Shown piece after piece: positions 11,408 through 24,222 of a stretch of 64,000 nt of DNA. Position 1 is the stretch's first letter. Every line of letters starts with the position of its first letter. Source of the stretch: Musa acuminata AAA Group (taxonomy: Eukaryota; Streptophyta; Magnoliopsida; Zingiberales; Musaceae); contig NC_088340.1 in the NCBI RefSeq assembly GCF_036884655.1, positions 496,001-560,000 of the forward strand. Reading direction: 5' to 3'. Both the position numbers and the translations under genes were made by a program. The notes below the pieces were generated by a model. That model made no database searches. It worked only from the letters and a program-made list of their open reading frames with translations, and was not told where the DNA came from.

Positions 11408-13437
11408 TATAGCTCGATGCATCCAACTCATATGAATACAACAAAGTGTACCATAAAGTCTTAATTGGGCATGCCACACCAATATGACATTTTTATTACA
11501 TTCCTCTCTAGTTAAGCTTTGTTGCTAACCATGGTTATAAAACCAATATAATTAATTTTAGGCACAATTCATTTCCAACTAGCTAAACTAAATTCGAATA
11601 TTCCAACTTTATATAAGATTTTTTTTCACTCTTAACAAATAAAAATTAATTTAACTATTAAAACAGTTCAGTCGAACACACTTCCTTCCGATATAATTTT
11701 TTTTAAGATTAGATCGATATATGTGTATTTTTATCACCAAGTAATATCTCTCAAAACTAATCAAACTTTTTTTTCCTATTTTAGATATGCCAAAACTCAA
11801 AAAAAAAAAAAAAAACTACATAGTAGGATTTTTTTATTTAAAAAAAATATTGTAGAAAAATCACACCAAAAAAATATATATTTGTTAGGGGAAAAATTTT
11901 CTCTCTCTGGACCTTTGCCACCGTGATTGGCGTTGGCCCCGAGATTCCAAATTTCCTAGTCGCAAGAGCATTTGGGTCAACGGTTTCTTGGTCTCATACC
12001 TAATTCTCTTCATCAAACCCAATAGTTATTGCACCTCAATTTAATCCAAGTCCAAGCACCGAATAGAACTCCAAGTCAGCTATGCCAACAACCGACTCAA
12101 ATGGCTGCTACGACGACTTCCTCAAGCGTTGACATCTTAAGATGGCAATCTATTTTGACCTTATCCATCATAATCAAAATCCAAGATGCACTCGATTAAT
12201 GAAATGCACGAAATGGACAAACGGTTTGGACGACATAAGGTACGAGGACTCACCTTTGCATCTCCAAAAGTGGATCTCCTTTGAACTAACTGATATAAGA
12301 TTAATCGATTCCCTTTACCTTTGCATCTTCTCAACTTTGAGATTTTTGACAAAAACATTAGAAGATGATATTTTTGCCTTATTAATGCACCAATAATTCT
12401 CGAGTTTGAGCTCAATCTCGTTAACCAACATTCGATAGTTTTATTGTTGACTATTTGGCAAAGAGACGATGAGTTTTTAGCCATTGGATCTCATGTTTTA
12501 ATAATGAGACTATTTTGTTTTAATTTATACCTTTTCGATGGCTTAAAATTTATCATGATGACACTAACTAACAGGAGGAAAGGGGAGAACTAATATTTGT
12601 ACAAATTTTAACAAGCTTTATAATTTTAATGGAGGATGGGTGTAAGTATATCAAAACTAATTCAAACAATTAAATAAGCACAATAGAGAAACACAAGTAT
12701 AAGAAAAGAAGTACATCGATTGATAATAGTTCGGTTTTTATAACCTACGTCCATTTCTAATTCTTTTGTCATTGAGGTCGTCGGATTTCACTAGTGATTT
12801 TCTTCGATAACACCTTATAACTTTTTTCTTTTAAAAGACTTAGAGAGAATATTACATTTGAAATACTCAAGACTTATGTAAATATCTCAGATCTTCTATA
12901 ACTTAGTAATAGAACAAAAACTCAAGAAGATGAAAGGAATTCAAGACTCCAAGAGAGTTTTTCAACGCTTTAAAAGCTCAAGATGGATACTCCACTACCA
13001 TTGCTCTGATATGCTAGTTAGTAGTACTATCAGTTTGGATGATATCACCACCTAAGTTAGGTGGACTGGGTTGCAAAGCCTAGTAAATGCAACCTGAAAA
13101 TCAACCTAAAATAGGCTGTATTTTAAAAATTTATTTTAAAATAATTATTTTAAAATAATTAAAAATTTAATTATAGCTTAATTAAGTTGTAGATAGGCGT
13201 ATGATGTATTAGGTCAATCCATCAGCACATCAATGAACCTTCATCATCACACAATCTGACTTTTTGACTCATCAATGAGTCCTTTCGCTTGTCAACTATT
13301 TTTAGCATTTAAATTATATTGAAATCTCTATAAAAATGAAACATTTAAATTCACTTATCCTAACGTAAAATATAATATGTGATAACACATACAAGAATTA
13401 TATAAAATGATGAATAAAAGAATAATTTTAACATCTC
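11408..13437. other. Intergenic AT-rich region with no gene recognised
   Basis: Poly-A and poly-T tracts at 11620-11880. Two GC-richer patches (11925-12120 and 12740-13080) may be decayed retroelement pieces, but no domain is recognisable in any frame. Confidence 0.5.
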
Positions 13438-14118
13438 AGTTACATTTCTCTTCTTCTTAGTCGATTGATAAGGTGGTGGCGGGTAACAACACTATTGAGG
13501 GCTGCGGGTGGTTGTTGTGGTTATGGTCGATGAGAACAACATAGAGATATCCTTAAAGATAGGCTAGGTGGACTTCTGGAGGTAAAATTTTATAACATTT
13601 TTCTAGAGAGAACGAGGAAAATGAGGGAGAGCAATAGTGAGAGGTAAAACAAAGAGAGAGGAGGAAGAGGATGATGCATATGTCGACGTTACATATCTAT
13701 ATCGGTATTTCTCGACATTTGCATCGGTGTCGACGTAGATGCAGATGCAAAGCGTTGCTTAACATCTGCATCAATGCCAAGCGACGCTTTCATCGCTCTG
13801 CATTTTCATCGACATCAACATCAACATAAATACTAAGCAGCATCGAGATAGATGCAGAGCGACGCTACTTTGCATCATCCTCTTCCTCATCCTCCTTTGC
13901 CTCACCTCTTATCATTGCTCTCCCTCCTCTTTCTCCTCCTCCCATCATAAGAAGCCACAAAAGTCCCTCAACTCCACCTCTAAGACTCCACCCAGCTCAT
14001 CTCTAAGGACACCCCTGTATCGTTATTATCGACTACAACCATAACAACCACCCGTGACACCCAGCGATGTCATCATCATCCACTACCACCACAACAATCA
14101 ACTAAGAAGAAAGAAAAC
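13438..14118. mobile_element. Long inverted-repeat (foldback) element
   Basis: Two arms of about 330 bases are imperfect reverse complements. TTCTTCTTAGTCGATTG at 13450 pairs with CAATCAACTAAGAAGAA at 14095, GGGTGGTTGTTGTGG with the CAACCACCCG block at about 14047, and GAGAGCAATAGTGAGAGG with CCTCACCTCTTATCATTGC. The axis is near 13775, where short CGACATCAACATC-like words repeat. Weaker matching extends outward into AT-rich flanks on both sides. No open frame of note and no transposase, so this is a non-autonomous element. Confidence 0.75.
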
Positions 14119-14463
14119 ATAAATAAAATATGAAATTATTTTTTTTGTCTATCGTTTTCATATCATTCATACACGTACTGTCATGTGTTATATCTTCCAT
14201 CGATAAAACTATAAGAATTAAATATTTTACTTTCATAACTATAAAAATTTTAATATAAATTTTTAAAATATAAAAATTAAAATTTCTGCGTCTTGCAGTC
14301 AGGCCCAGGACCATTGCCACAAGCCCATATTTAAAACGTGCAAGTTGCTAAGCACGCTGTGTTTGATTCATAAATAGAAAGGAAAGGCAAACACCTTTCC
14401 CTGAAGGTTTTGTTGCGTGATTGTTTGGTTAGGGTGGAAGTTATAAATCCCTAGGTTTAAGAA

Positions 14464-14584
<121 letters not shown>

Positions 14585-14868
14585 CGTGATCAAACAAACA
14601 TAAAAGTCCACCAAATCTTTCCTAGTCTAATTTAAACAAGACTTCAACCTTTGGGCAAGAATTTGCACATCTATTTATTGATACATTATTTATACTGTCT
14701 TACATTCTTGATGAGAGATCTACTACTGGATGCAAGATCTTCACGTGCACATTACAGGAGCGACGGGACCCATTATACAACGAATAGCACCCACTGAATT
14801 GAATCTCCTATATCATCCTATCAATACGAGCGAGTTGCACCTTAGCAGCGACTTATCAGTCTCAACAA

Positions 14869-15651
14869 CTAGTCCCTGAAAGTTCAAATACAAACAACAA
14901 ATGTTAATGTCATGCAGTAGTAAAAGGAAAAAAAAAAAAAAAAGAGGTTATCTGAAAAAACACAAAAAAAAAAGGAACAGTCAACCGGATAAAAGTAGAA
15001 ACAGTTTCAATCACAAAATGTTAAAAGAGAGCAATTCAGGTATAATAAACTCTCAATTTTGTGACACACATTATGGACCCTTGATATAAAAATCATATTG
15101 CACTATTGACAAACAGAAAGCTTGATTGGACAAATTCAGTGACATTGTCACATACATTAAGTCTCTTTGTGCGCTAACTTCTCATGCTTTTGATACTGGA
15201 GGATATATGTCAGCAAAACCACATTATCTGTTTTTGCAACTCCCACAGAAAACTATGTTATTTTATGACCATTAAAACACTAGAGGTGTTAAATCATATC
15301 GTTTAATACTTCACAAATTTTGTTTCATCATCATAAAGCATATATAAGCAAATGATAAATTCAAGTGTTCTGATTCATATTTGACAAACGTCTGTACCTT
15401 TCTACAAGTAAAAAAGACTCCTCTATGACATAAAAATGTCATCCCATAACCCGACTAGAGCTGTTGCACAGGTTTATGTAAAGTTGCATTCTACAACCTT
15501 AACTATGTAATTCTTTGTCTGTACTTACTTTTATGTTATTTCTGACATCCTAATTAGACCCGCATATGCAGTAACATGTGTCTGCTCACTGAATATGGGC
15601 TACGTAGTACCTTTTCGGCCTACACAAACCAAGGCAGCTTCTTAAAACACT

Positions 15652-15717
<66 letters not shown>

Positions 15718-18700
15718 CCTAAAATGTTAGCTTCTTGTGAGTTCTCACTAAAACTTACATTCATTATCCATAGAACCCGTTGTTTATAACCTCCCAAAAG
15801 ATCCTTTGCAATGTTATTATAACAATATGGTAATTGTTATGCAGTCTAGACCTAGCACGACAAACCCATTAACATGGTCTATAGTAGAAGCCTCTTATAA
15901 TGGGTTAAAGAAGGCAAAAGCATCAGTTTGTGGTTCATAACTTAGAAATTGTAATAACATGTAACTAAATATATGATACACCCAACCAATCAATTGCCTA
16001 TACAAGTAGAAGAGTTTGTGTAACAGGTGGCACACATGAAAAAAGCACAATGTTTCTCATGATGCAATAGTCACAGAAGGTACCACAGAGATCAAATGTA
16101 GACCCCAATTCGTAGTAAAATGATATGTTAATATAAATTACGAGGACAAAAAGGAAGAATCATAGCATCTCTCCCATTGATGTATTGTGAAAACGTTAAT
16201 ATAACAGATGTCAATGCAATGGTTACAAAGGGTATTACGAAGATCAAATGAAGATCTGGAGTACACTGTCAAGTCATGTTTTAATAGTTGGATGTCAGGA
16301 CAATACTTTGTGCATCATAATTTCTCTCTCAGTGGTCTACAAGCAGATTTTGGCTACTTAGGCATCTCCATATAATGCTCAAGTTTTCTTTCAGATACTT
16401 TCTTGTCTTAGAAACAACTCAAATGTGGTATGGTCATTGGCTCAGAAAATGCAACAATTCAAGTATTAATCAGATTTTTGTATTTCAATACCAGTACATA
16501 TATAGTAATCTTATTAGCCCAGTACATACTAACCAGTATGTTACATGTCTTGGTACAACAAGAAAAATTTTGTAAAGCTGTTTGATATCTTAGAATTGAT
16601 CCATATGCTGGCACAGTATCAGACTGGTATGGTTCAGTCAGTATTCAGAGACATGGATGGAAGATTAAAAATAGAAGCTGAATATACAAGTCAATAAGGT
16701 TGAAGAACATATTGCTCATGAATAAGAGGAGAATGTTTTTGCTTGTAAAACAAAATTAAAATGGGAAAGCATTGTGTTGTGTCCATGAATACACCACACA
16801 TTTAATGGAAAAATACATGAACAGAGACTGCCATAAATTGTGGATTGGAATGTCAAGAGTAATATATCCAAAAGCTTGGCATATATGACATAAAGATAAC
16901 AAGATGGATAATTATTGTCAGCATCAATGAATAAAACATTAACTGCAGCTTTCATTCATATCACAAATCATATGATGAGGGGAAAATGTTTAAGATGCTT
17001 CAAATATGTGTGAACAAAATCTATATGATAATTGTAAAAGATCAACATTCCAGTTACAAGTTTCATGGAGGAGGAAATAAAAAAAATTTGGGATTAATAG
17101 TAATTAAGGAAGAAGATGGCCCTTGGAACAATTAAAAATGTGAATCCTGCAGCTGCATAATGGAACGGATCCATACAATTGATACCAGTTGATTGGGGAC
17201 AAAGGCATGTTCTTAGGTGTCAAAAGAAACCAGGAGTCTGGTGATATCAAACATCCAAGGAAATGCATTGACCTCATGGAAGTTTTTCTTAGAAAGTAAA
17301 TAGAATTTCCTATTGAAATCTCACCTGGTGGCAATTAATCAGAGACAAAGCCATGGTCTTAGGTGTTAAAAGAAACTAGGCTATAGTAATAACAAAGATC
17401 CATGGAAATTCTTTGATCTCATGGAAGTTCTTCTTAGGAAGCAAAAGGAATTTCCTAGCAAGAAATCCCTGGAGAAAACTTGTTACCTCCAATAATTTTT
17501 TATATTGTATATTTTTATTTTGAGGACATAATCAAATATTTAGAGCAAAAAAATTGCCATAAGATTAGAAAATTATTTTGATGCTTTTAGTCACTGATGA
17601 ATTATATTTCACCCAACCCATGGTTGGAAACTAATCAATGGTTCAGTCTACAATGATCTTCGCTTGGAAGGTAATGGGTGGTTTTCTTACGATCACAAAT
17701 CACAACCTCAGCTCACAAAATTTAAACAATCCATTTTTTTGTTTCACCAATGATGCAATCAGAGAGAACTCTAAGGCAGTTAACTTTGGTACCTACATCC
17801 GACGATCATTTCAAAAGCTCACTTAGATACTAACGACAACGAAAGGAGAAGTCGATCCTACAAAAGTTCAGTTGGCTAGCAAAAAACTCATTCTCAAATA
17901 ACTATGGTAAAAAAAATAACACATAATTATTTTCATTATGTAAAGCCAGCAGTAGAAGGAATGATAACTCACCAGTACTTGATCATGCCATCCCATCCAC
18001 AAGTTGCAACCTTGCTCTGCTCCAATGGATGCCACTCACATCCAATGCATACTCCTTCATGGCACTTCAAAGTCCTAAAGACCTTGCAACTCTTCCAGTC
18101 CCAGAACCAACACTTCCCTTCTCCATCTCCTGACAGGACAAACCGCCCATCTGGAGAAAAATTCACCTGGCAAGCATACCCCGCTACAATGTGCCCTGCA
18201 AACCTCTTCTTCTTATTCAGCTGAAACCGCTCCTTCGTGCCATAGATAAGTATCTGATTGTCCAAGCTCTGAGCAGCCAGCCAATTTGAATTAGGATGAA
18301 GAGAGATCGAAGGCATGGAATGCATGTGAGGCTCACTAATGTACTTTACAACAACTGGAATTCCAAATTCCCAAACACGAAGTGACTTGTCATCACTAGA
18401 AGTAACAAACCTCCGGTTGTTGTCAACGAACGTGATGGTATTGACTGCTCCTAGATGTTGATCATACTCTTGTGTGATTGTGCCAGAGTTCATATCCCAC
18501 TGAATGATCTTCTTGTCACTCATCCCTGCAAGAAGAATGTTCTGCTTGTCTTCATCTGGATTAAGCTTCACAACATAGGGAATCTTCCCAGTGGAGAAGG
18601 TGGAGATCACCTTCCCTGTCTCTGTGTCCCAGTACTTGATATTTTTGTCATATCCAGCACTCAAGAACTTGGTACCATCATTCGAGAAGGAGATGTCACG

Positions 18701-19786
18701 AACTGCCTTTGAGTGGCCCATGTAAGTCCGCATGCACTTTCCAGAATTGAACACATCCCATATCTTGACCTTCGAGTCCATACCGGCAGAGAGTAGGAGG
18801 TGGCCTTGCTTAGGAAAGAATCGTATCGCTGCAACACCTTTGGTGTGCCCGCTCCAAGTATGGACCCAGCGTTTCGGGATGTAGCAGTGGTCGTTCTTAG
18901 CCTTAGCATCCTTGGGCGGCTCGATCCATGAACGACCCTGGTAGTCGCGCTCCTCCTTCCCGTGGAATGTGCTCTTGTCCATGTGCTCGGCCTTGTTGCC
19001 AGCCCGCCCCTCTCCGCGCTCCTTCTCTGCCTTCTTCTCTGCATGCTCCTCGGCATACTTCTTCTGCTCCTCCGTGAGCTCGCCCTGGCCGACCTCCTTC
19101 TTCCCGGCCCATGGGCTTTGGCGGTTCTTGAGGAGCCACTCATCGGTCGCGGGGTTCTCAACTTCATGGCCGGCAGCCAAGTTGTCGGCTTCTTCGGCAC
19201 CAGAGGCTTTCATCTGGATGCGGCGCCGCTTCTGCTCCTGCTGAGGCATGTTGTAGACGGAGAGGGCCTGGTTCTTGGTCAGGGTTTCGAGGTCGCCAAC
19301 GTAGGAGAGGCCAGAGGGGTCGGTGGCGTAGCCGTATTTGTGGTAGGTGTTGTACTGCTCGTCGAAGAGGAAGGGCTGGATGGCAGCGTCCTCGACGAAG
19401 CCGAGCTTGTGGTTGCGCATGCCTTGGGCGACGCCGTCCTTGGCGAAGGGGTGGGCGGGGCCGTGGATGGGTGCCCAGAGTTGGTCATAGGTGGGGTTGA
19501 AGGTCACCGCGTGCTGCGTGGGGTCGAGCGGCCGGTGGAGGGCGCGGGCCGAGCCGGCAGCGGCAAGGGCGAGCGAGGTGTCGTCGACTCTGGGGGCGGA
19601 GGACTTCGCCAGCAGACGGGGAGGGGAGGAGTCCGGCGAAGAGGGGGCCTCCGCCTCCTCCTCCATCAACGCCGCGTTTGGATCTGGCTTCTCGCCTTCT
19701 CTTTCGACTTCTTCTCCTCGTGATCCCTCCTCGGATCCGTCGGCGTCGTCGTCGTCGTCTTGCGCATAACCTCGGAGGAGATCCAT
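14869..19786 (-). CDS. PRP17: Pre-mRNA-processing factor 17 (PRP17/CDC40), WD40 splicing factor
   Basis: PRP17 is a nuclear spliceosome component acting at the second catalytic step. Exon 1 (19786-17973) encodes 604 complete residues plus two bases. It has an acidic N-terminus ([17 protein letters not shown]), the conserved [25 protein letters not shown] block, a charged [18 protein letters not shown] helix and [20 protein letters not shown]. Seven WD repeats follow from about residue 310 ([66 protein letters not shown]). Reading straight on gives a TGA after the last W. However, TG/GTGAGTT is a strong donor, and TTTCAG/GGACTAG at 14878-14869 supplies exactly TGG GAC TAG, restoring the family ending KYWD. 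I therefore place the final 7 coding bases at 14875-14869 after a 3.1-kb intron, giving 606 residues. A TAGGGTTT motif and a GA run at about 19790-19818 lie just upstream of the start. Confidence 0.93.
15655..15713. repeat. (AT)n microsatellite in the PRP17 last intron
   Basis: About 58 bases of TA dinucleotide inside the 3.1-kb intron. Confidence 0.95.
16480..16660. repeat. GTAC/CAGTAC-rich dispersed repeat, copy 1
   Basis: The words CCAGTACAT, CAGTACATACT, CCAGTATG, TTGGTACAAC, GCACAGTATCAG and GGTATGG recur within 180 bases. The same style appears at 31280-31445 and 63130-63500, suggesting a dispersed element family. Termini were not defined. Confidence 0.4.
17185..17480. repeat. Tandem duplication of about 150 bp in the PRP17 intron
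   Basis: Two successive copies share GACAAAG, TCTTAGGTGT, AAAAGAAAC, AAGGAAAT or ATGGAAATTC, CTCATGGAAGTT, CTTAGRAAG and GAATTTCCTA in the same order, at 17185-17335 and 17337-17480. Confidence 0.8.
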
Positions 19787-20667
19787 GGAGAAACCCTAGA
19801 GAGAGAGAGAGAGAGAGGTCTAAAGATGCGTTCACATATAGAAATAGGAACGTTTTGTTTGGGTCCTGGTTCGAATTCACGTTGAACCCGAATTATGAAC
19901 CGAGTCGTCACCCAAAATCTGATCTGGTTCGAGCCAATTACAAGACCAGTTAACTCCAAACCTGACGGACCGCTTCGAACTGTGTCTGGATTTGTGAACC
20001 CGGTCAAGTCGGTTCAATTTGTTTCACTAAAAATTTTTCTCAAAGAAAAAATAGACTTTGAACAATGGAAAAAAAATATTATTTCTTTTTATTATGCACT
20101 TCGTTACTTTTTTCTCCTCAATATATATATATATATATATATATATTTGAAAAACATCTTTCAGCTAATATATAAATGCAAGTTTAACAAGCACTCATTT
20201 TCTAGTAAAGTACATAAATTGCTGACGATCTGTAGCATCGGTTATAATTGATGTAACACATTTTGACAACAGTATATCGTTCTCATTCTTCCTTCTGATT
20301 GATCATATCCACTTTTCCATCCATTCAAACACGTAAACAAGCACCAAAAAAATCAACTGGTAGCATCAGTGACACGCCTCGTAATATAATATGTTACGAG
20401 ACCACAACTTGTGGCATTACCTGCTGGGAGTGCACTGCCTAACACATAGTTAGTTGCAAGATAAGCAACTAAGTTAGGCATGATGTGTACAAATCAAACC
20501 AATAAATAAGAATGAATGCATAGAAACTCCTGTTGACCAGTATAAAATCAGGGTTTTGAAGACAAATAATCATAAACCAAAACCAATGTAAAACAATCAA
20601 TATATAATGTTCAAGCAGAGAGGCATCAACACTAGGACTTGAGATATCAATTCCAATTAAAACATTT

Positions 20668-20670
<3 letters not shown>
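19787..20670. other. PRP17 upstream region and intergenic spacer
   Basis: A (GA)n leader tract at 19799-19818, then a GC-balanced stretch to about 20030 that probably holds the PRP17 promoter, then AT-rich DNA including a short (AT)n at 20119-20146. No other gene seen. Confidence 0.5.

Positions 20671-20760
<90 letters not shown>
20671..20760. repeat. (AT)n microsatellite
   Basis: About 90 bases of pure AT dinucleotide. Confidence 0.95.
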
Positions 20761-20762
<2 letters not shown>

Positions 20763-20931
20763 CAATCAGACACTTCGGATGGAACATGATATGCTTATCA
20801 ATTTACTTCCAAGAATAACTGAGTTCAATTTAAAAGGCTAAGGATACAAATAAAAAGTAAGTTCAAAAGAAAGCTAATTTTCCTTTGAACCGCCATTAAT
20901 TCATTACTTCCATCAAATGTTGGAGAACGAA

Positions 20932-20960
20932 TCATAAATCCTCCTTTGTCGCATGAGCTC
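20932..20960 (-). CDS. Possible terminal coding exon of the bZIP19/23-like gene
   Basis: The minus strand shows TTTTTGCAG followed by 29 bases encoding (G/R)-A-H-A-T-K-E-D-L-stop. The phase fits the end of the bZIP exon at 25499 (or 25493). With the longer exon end the join would read KKIGGLRAHATKEDL, resembling the KRKGGHRASKAV tail of Arabidopsis bZIP19. It would imply an intron of about 4.5 kb. The exon is very short, so chance cannot be excluded. Confidence 0.35.
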
Positions 20961-23399
20961 CTGCAAAAACCATAAAAACAAGAAACAATAAGATTGCACA
21001 TATGATCATGGAGCAAAGGAAGTTACCAACCAAAAAAATTGGATGGGGACAAAAAGGAAGAATCTGGACGTGAAGTATAGCAGAGTAACATGACTTGAAC
21101 ACCTTGTGCAAGTGAAACAATAACTTCACTAATTTAAATATTCATTCAACATAAATAATAGGTTTTCCATTTAAACTCGGAGGGGAAACCTATGCTCTTG
21201 AATGCCATACGTATTAACCATTTTACCATTGTGTGCTTTTCCATCACCAAGTGAAACAATGAAAAAAAGACAAACTAGCCTTTGGACATATGGTGACAGA
21301 GACAAACACAAGAATTTTCTCAATTACAAATTAGTCAAATTATAATGGATAGTTTATTAATGCATTAAGCACTCGAAGTGACTCAATTTAGAAAATTAAT
21401 TCTGTAATTCTTGAATTGAAAATTGCAAGTCATTACAGAAAAGAAGAAACCAAACTGCTAACAGCTAATTCATCAACAATTATCAGTCATGATATCTTCA
21501 GTTGCCTAGAAGTCCAATAAAAAATATATATAGTTTTTATCACTAAGAGCTCTTACAAATTAACAGTATGTCAAACCTATCCCACGAGAATCAGGACATT
21601 GCCAGCTTCTTGTTGTATATGTCAAATCCATCAGCAGCTACATTATTATAAAATTAGCCAGTTGCATGACAATGTTTTAAATAAATCTTAAACATTCAAT
21701 AACTCTAATTACCATCGGTTTGCATTGTGTTAAAACCCAGCTCAAAGACTAACTACAGGGTTTCTTGGTTAAAGTAGTGCTTATCTAAGGTTAACTTGAG
21801 AAAGATTCTTCCACAAGGAGGTCACCACACAAAGTTCAAAGCAATACAAGTGCAAACATATAACTCTCAGTAGGATTATATCCTACAATTAGGGTCAAGG
21901 ATCCAAGGTACATTAACACACTAGCTAACAAAATAAAGTAGTTCCTGTGCAATTTTCAGAAAAGAAACACAATGTTCAAAGTTTTTCTTTCTTAGTAATG
22001 CATATCTGTCCTTATGACTGAATTATCTAATAATTTTTTAGCTCCTTTCGAGTATAAAGTTATGCTGCAGTTTTGTAGCTCAGCAGTCCAGTTTGTAACA
22101 ACATTAGTCATCAAAAGCAAGAGATATAAAGCAGGCAATATAGGTGGCTCACATAACCTTGGATTACCAGCCAGCAGACTAACTTTCATACGTTTCACAA
22201 AAAAAATGATGTCAAAAGAAATTCATATAATTCTTATGGTTTTATTTTTCAATTCATCAAAGATGATGAATCTATGTCTAAGTTCCGTTCATTTGATCAT
22301 TGTGCACCATGCTTGGCCAAAATCAGCAAGAAAGTGCAACCTAGTAAAACATCATTTTCATCTTAGCTTATCTCATTGTCTTGGCATCCCCTCTTGCACA
22401 GTCTTCTGATGATCTTGAGCATTAGTCGAGCATGACTTTGGTTGTACGTTTATCTGTATGATCAAAGGGGACTGCATTTGGAAAATCAAGAACATCTATG
22501 TATCAGCAGCACCGCTGCACAAGATTCACAGCTAACATTTTATGCATCGCAGATTAGTCGTTTTTGAGGTCCAACAATTACATTTCAACAATAAGCTTTA
22601 TGCTTAACAATCTAAAACCTAGTTGAGCAGTTGGGCTGATTAAATCAAGGCAGACATAACTTAAAACTCAAATATATTTCCACCTATAGTATTTTAGAAG
22701 AATTATAGTTTTCATGCAAGCTTCAATCAATTTCCATCTTTCCAAATCATCATTTAACAATGAATGATAAATCTTACGTGGTGATGATTTTCCTTTATTT
22801 CTTAGCCATAATCAAGTTTTGTTGCTTTCTTCCACTTCCCTCTTCTTCTTCTCCTGCCCATCCCATGGTTACTGCTCATTTCAGTAGTTCATCTCCTTCA
22901 TTGATCCTCACCTCTTCTTCCCCTCCTAAGGCTAACACTTGCCCTTCTTCCCTTCCTCCTCTTTCTCTTATCTCTTTCCACCTGTAATCTAAATTACGTC
23001 ACCTGAAGATAGACGGAGATCATCCAACCACCTTAGTCATTTTTCTTCATTTCATCATTAGTAGGTGCTATGATAATTTCATATAAGTGACAAGCAATCA
23101 TTGTCCTATAAACACCAAGTGCCCATGCTTTGAACAAAATTTTCAGATATGTTATTTTGTTCAACATAACTATACTAAAACGCAAAAGATGCCTGAACTA
23201 AGAGGATAGCAAGGAATCTAAACAAGCAACTTGGGCCAATGCATCTCAATTTTAATGAATGTTCCTCTCAATTGGATCACTAATGCTATAATGAGCTTTA
23301 CCATGTTCAAACTCAGCCAAGCAAAATAATTTATGCTGGAGAAAAGCTCAAGGTTCTTTGTTTAGATAGCTTGTTAGAAATGTAAAAATCTAGCAGTCA
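20961..23399. other. Presumed bZIP intron or spacer, no exon recognised
   Basis: AT-rich sequence with scattered short frames but no recognisable domain. A Ser/Pro-rich 75-codon frame at 22760-22987 has no family resemblance. Confidence 0.45.
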
Positions 23400-24222
23400 G
23401 CTTAGTGCTTGATCAAGCCATATAATCGAACGCTTGCCTAAGCACAGTGAAGTCACTGGGCACCCGAACGCTTGCCTAAGCACCCAAGCAAGGTGAGGCA
23501 AAGCCCAAGCGCCCGCCTATTGGGTTGAGCAAGCGACTTGACTTAGTCGTGACCTAGGCACTCGCCTGGGCCCAAGCGTTGGGTGGGCTAGGCCCTCGCC
23601 TGGTTCAACTCAAACCTGAGTCAAACCAAAATACTTATCTGGTTCGATCGAACCAAGTATCCATCGCAGAACCCCACCCGTGAGTGCCCTACGCAGAATT
23701 CCTTTTCCCCACTACGTTTCTCAAGGTGGCAGAGTTCCTCCCATCGGTGAACAACGGCAACAGCGACACTGGCAGCATCTTCCTCCAACAGCAGCAACGG
23801 GTCTTCCTCCGATGGCAGCGACAGCTTCTTCCCCTCCCTCCAAATATATCTGATCCACTCTTTAGAACTCTTTAACACCAGTTAGAACTATTTAGCACCA
23901 TGTTGATCCACTCTTTAGAACTCTCTGGATAGAACTATTTAGCACCATACTGATCCACTCTTTGGCACTGGTTAGATCTATTTTGCACCATATTGATCCA
24001 CTCTTTAGAACTGTTTAGAAACTTGTTTAGCATAGGTCTCCATCAATAGAAACCATATTATGTTATTTTTATTTTTATGATCATATTTATCAATTATAAT
24101 ATATGTTTTAAAATTTTAATGTTCTGAAGTGCCTCTCTTCGCTCAAGCGGGTGCCTAGGTGAGTGCCTCATGCATTTTAGGAGCTTGGTACCTTTTGGCA
24201 CCTAGCGTTTTTAAAAACACTG
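23400..24222. mobile_element. Degenerate hAT-like non-autonomous element
   Basis: The GC-rich left part repeats AACGCTTGCCTAAGCAC, GCACTCGCCTGGGC and TCTGGTTCGATCGAACCA, the same vocabulary as the two clear elements at 49063-50668. The right end, CCTAGCGTTTTTAAAAACACTG, is the hAT-style terminus (reverse complement CAGTGTTTTTAAAAACGC). The left end and target-site duplication are unclear. Confidence 0.6.
23850..24020. repeat. Tandem repeat, period about 50 bp, inside the hAT-like element
   Basis: Four successive units begin GATCCACTCTTTAGAACT or GATCCACTCTTTGGCACT and continue with AGAACTATTTAGCACCATRYT. They lie in the interior of the element at 23400-24222. Confidence 0.85.

Noticed and set aside
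17969..17974. TGA directly after the last PRP17 tryptophan as the true stop
   Set aside because: A strong GTGAGT donor overlaps it and a downstream exon restores the conserved final Asp. I kept it only as the intron-retained alternative.
18962..19723. 253-codon plus-strand frame
   Set aside because: It is antisense to the PRP17 N-terminal coding exon, which has clear family matches.
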